Shown here piece by piece: positions 5,493-5,630 of a stretch of DNA of 5,630 bases. The translations under genes and the position numbers were made by a program. The notes beneath the pieces are model-generated. The model was not told the DNA's origin. It saw only the letters and a program-made list of their open reading frames with translations, and searched no databases. How positions within the stretch are numbered: the stretch's first letter is position 1; every line of letters starts with the position of its first letter. This DNA is from Deltaproteobacteria bacterium (GTDB lineage: Bacteria > Myxococcota_A > UBA9160 > JAFDET01). The stretch is from the NCBI GenBank assembly GCA_019310195.1, contig JAFDET010000215.1:1-5630 (forward strand), given 5' to 3'.

Positions 5493-5630
5493 GTGCAGGA
5501 GCCGGCGGTCTTCCTCATCACCCTGGGTGGCCTTTTCGCCCTGGGGCTCGTCACCGACTTCGTCGGGCGCCGCACACCGCTCCCGCGCGTCACGCTGCTG
5601 ATCGTGCTGGGCTTCGTCATCGGGCCCGCG
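5493..5630 (+). CDS. N-terminal part of a cation:proton antiporter (Kef/CPA2-like), cut by window end
   Basis: 46 codons are visible from GTG at 5493 to the last base; the gene continues to the right. The first hydrophobic helix is about residues 6-23 (VFLITLGGLFALGLVTDF), followed by a basic GRRTPLPR loop and the start of a second helix, VTLLIVLGFVIGPA. The helix - D-x-x-GRRTPLPRVTLL - GxxIGP layout is typical of the first two segments of sodium/hydrogen exchanger and KefB-type antiporters, inner-membrane proteins that exchange K+ or Na+ for H+. The ion-binding core lies outside the window, so ion specificity and any regulatory C-terminal domain cannot be judged. It is divergent from the P450 with 58 bases between starts. 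GTG is chosen because it is the first start before the hydrophobic helix and fits the TAGCGT box. Confidence 0.75.
   Translation, partial: MQEPAVFLITLGGLFALGLVTDFVGRRTPLPRVTLLIVLGFVIGPA

Noticed and set aside
1..5630. tRNA, rRNA, CRISPR repeats, insertion sequence ends or attachment sites
   Set aside because: No regularly spaced repeats, transposase motifs, target duplications or cloverleaf patterns were noticed on reading both strands, and the coding genes fill almost all of the window.

Overview
The window is a GC-rich stretch of bacterial chromosome with strong G/C preference at third codon positions. It holds six protein-coding genes, two of them cut by the window edges. Nothing points to a phage, plasmid, transposon, CRISPR array or RNA gene. 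The mix of genes resembles high-GC, lipid-metabolising lineages formerly grouped as Deltaproteobacteria (Myxococcota, Binatia-like): a secreted-type glycine/lysine-rich domain, an acyl-CoA ligase, a CYP125/CYP124-type P450, a UbiE-like methyltransferase and a Kef-type antiporter. An actinobacterium is not excluded. This placement is inference from gene content, not from a phylogenetic marker.

Layout, left to right. Positions 2-451 (+) are the C-terminal end of an unrecognised, probably exported protein. Positions 547-2103 (+) are a complete class I acyl-CoA synthetase with a strong ribosome binding site, a TAGAAT -10-like box and a 14-bp palindrome upstream. Positions 2210-3361 (+) are an unnamed protein with a predicted helix-turn-helix, TPR-like repeats and one C-terminal membrane helix; I prefer a GTG start over the upstream ATG at 2129. 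Positions 3473-4138 (+) are a SAM-dependent methyltransferase. Positions 4151-5434 (-) are a complete cytochrome P450, convergent with the methyltransferase and only 12 bases from it. Positions 5493-5630 (+) are the N-terminus of a cation:proton antiporter, divergent from the P450 across 58 bases. No gap reaches 300 bases; the longest are 111, 106 and 95 bases.

How the genes might work together: the P450 and the acyl-CoA ligase are the two enzyme types that act in sequence when a sterol or methyl-branched lipid side chain is oxidised and then activated to a CoA thioester for beta-oxidation. They are not in one operon here, so a shared pathway is only a hypothesis. The methyltransferase and antiporter have no obvious link to it.

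No clearly new multi-gene system is visible. The points most worth a second look are the membrane-tethered HTH-TPR protein and a promoter-like motif, TAGNNT followed by exactly 6 bases and then the start codon, shared by two genes that lack a usable Shine-Dalgarno sequence. This suggests leaderless transcripts.
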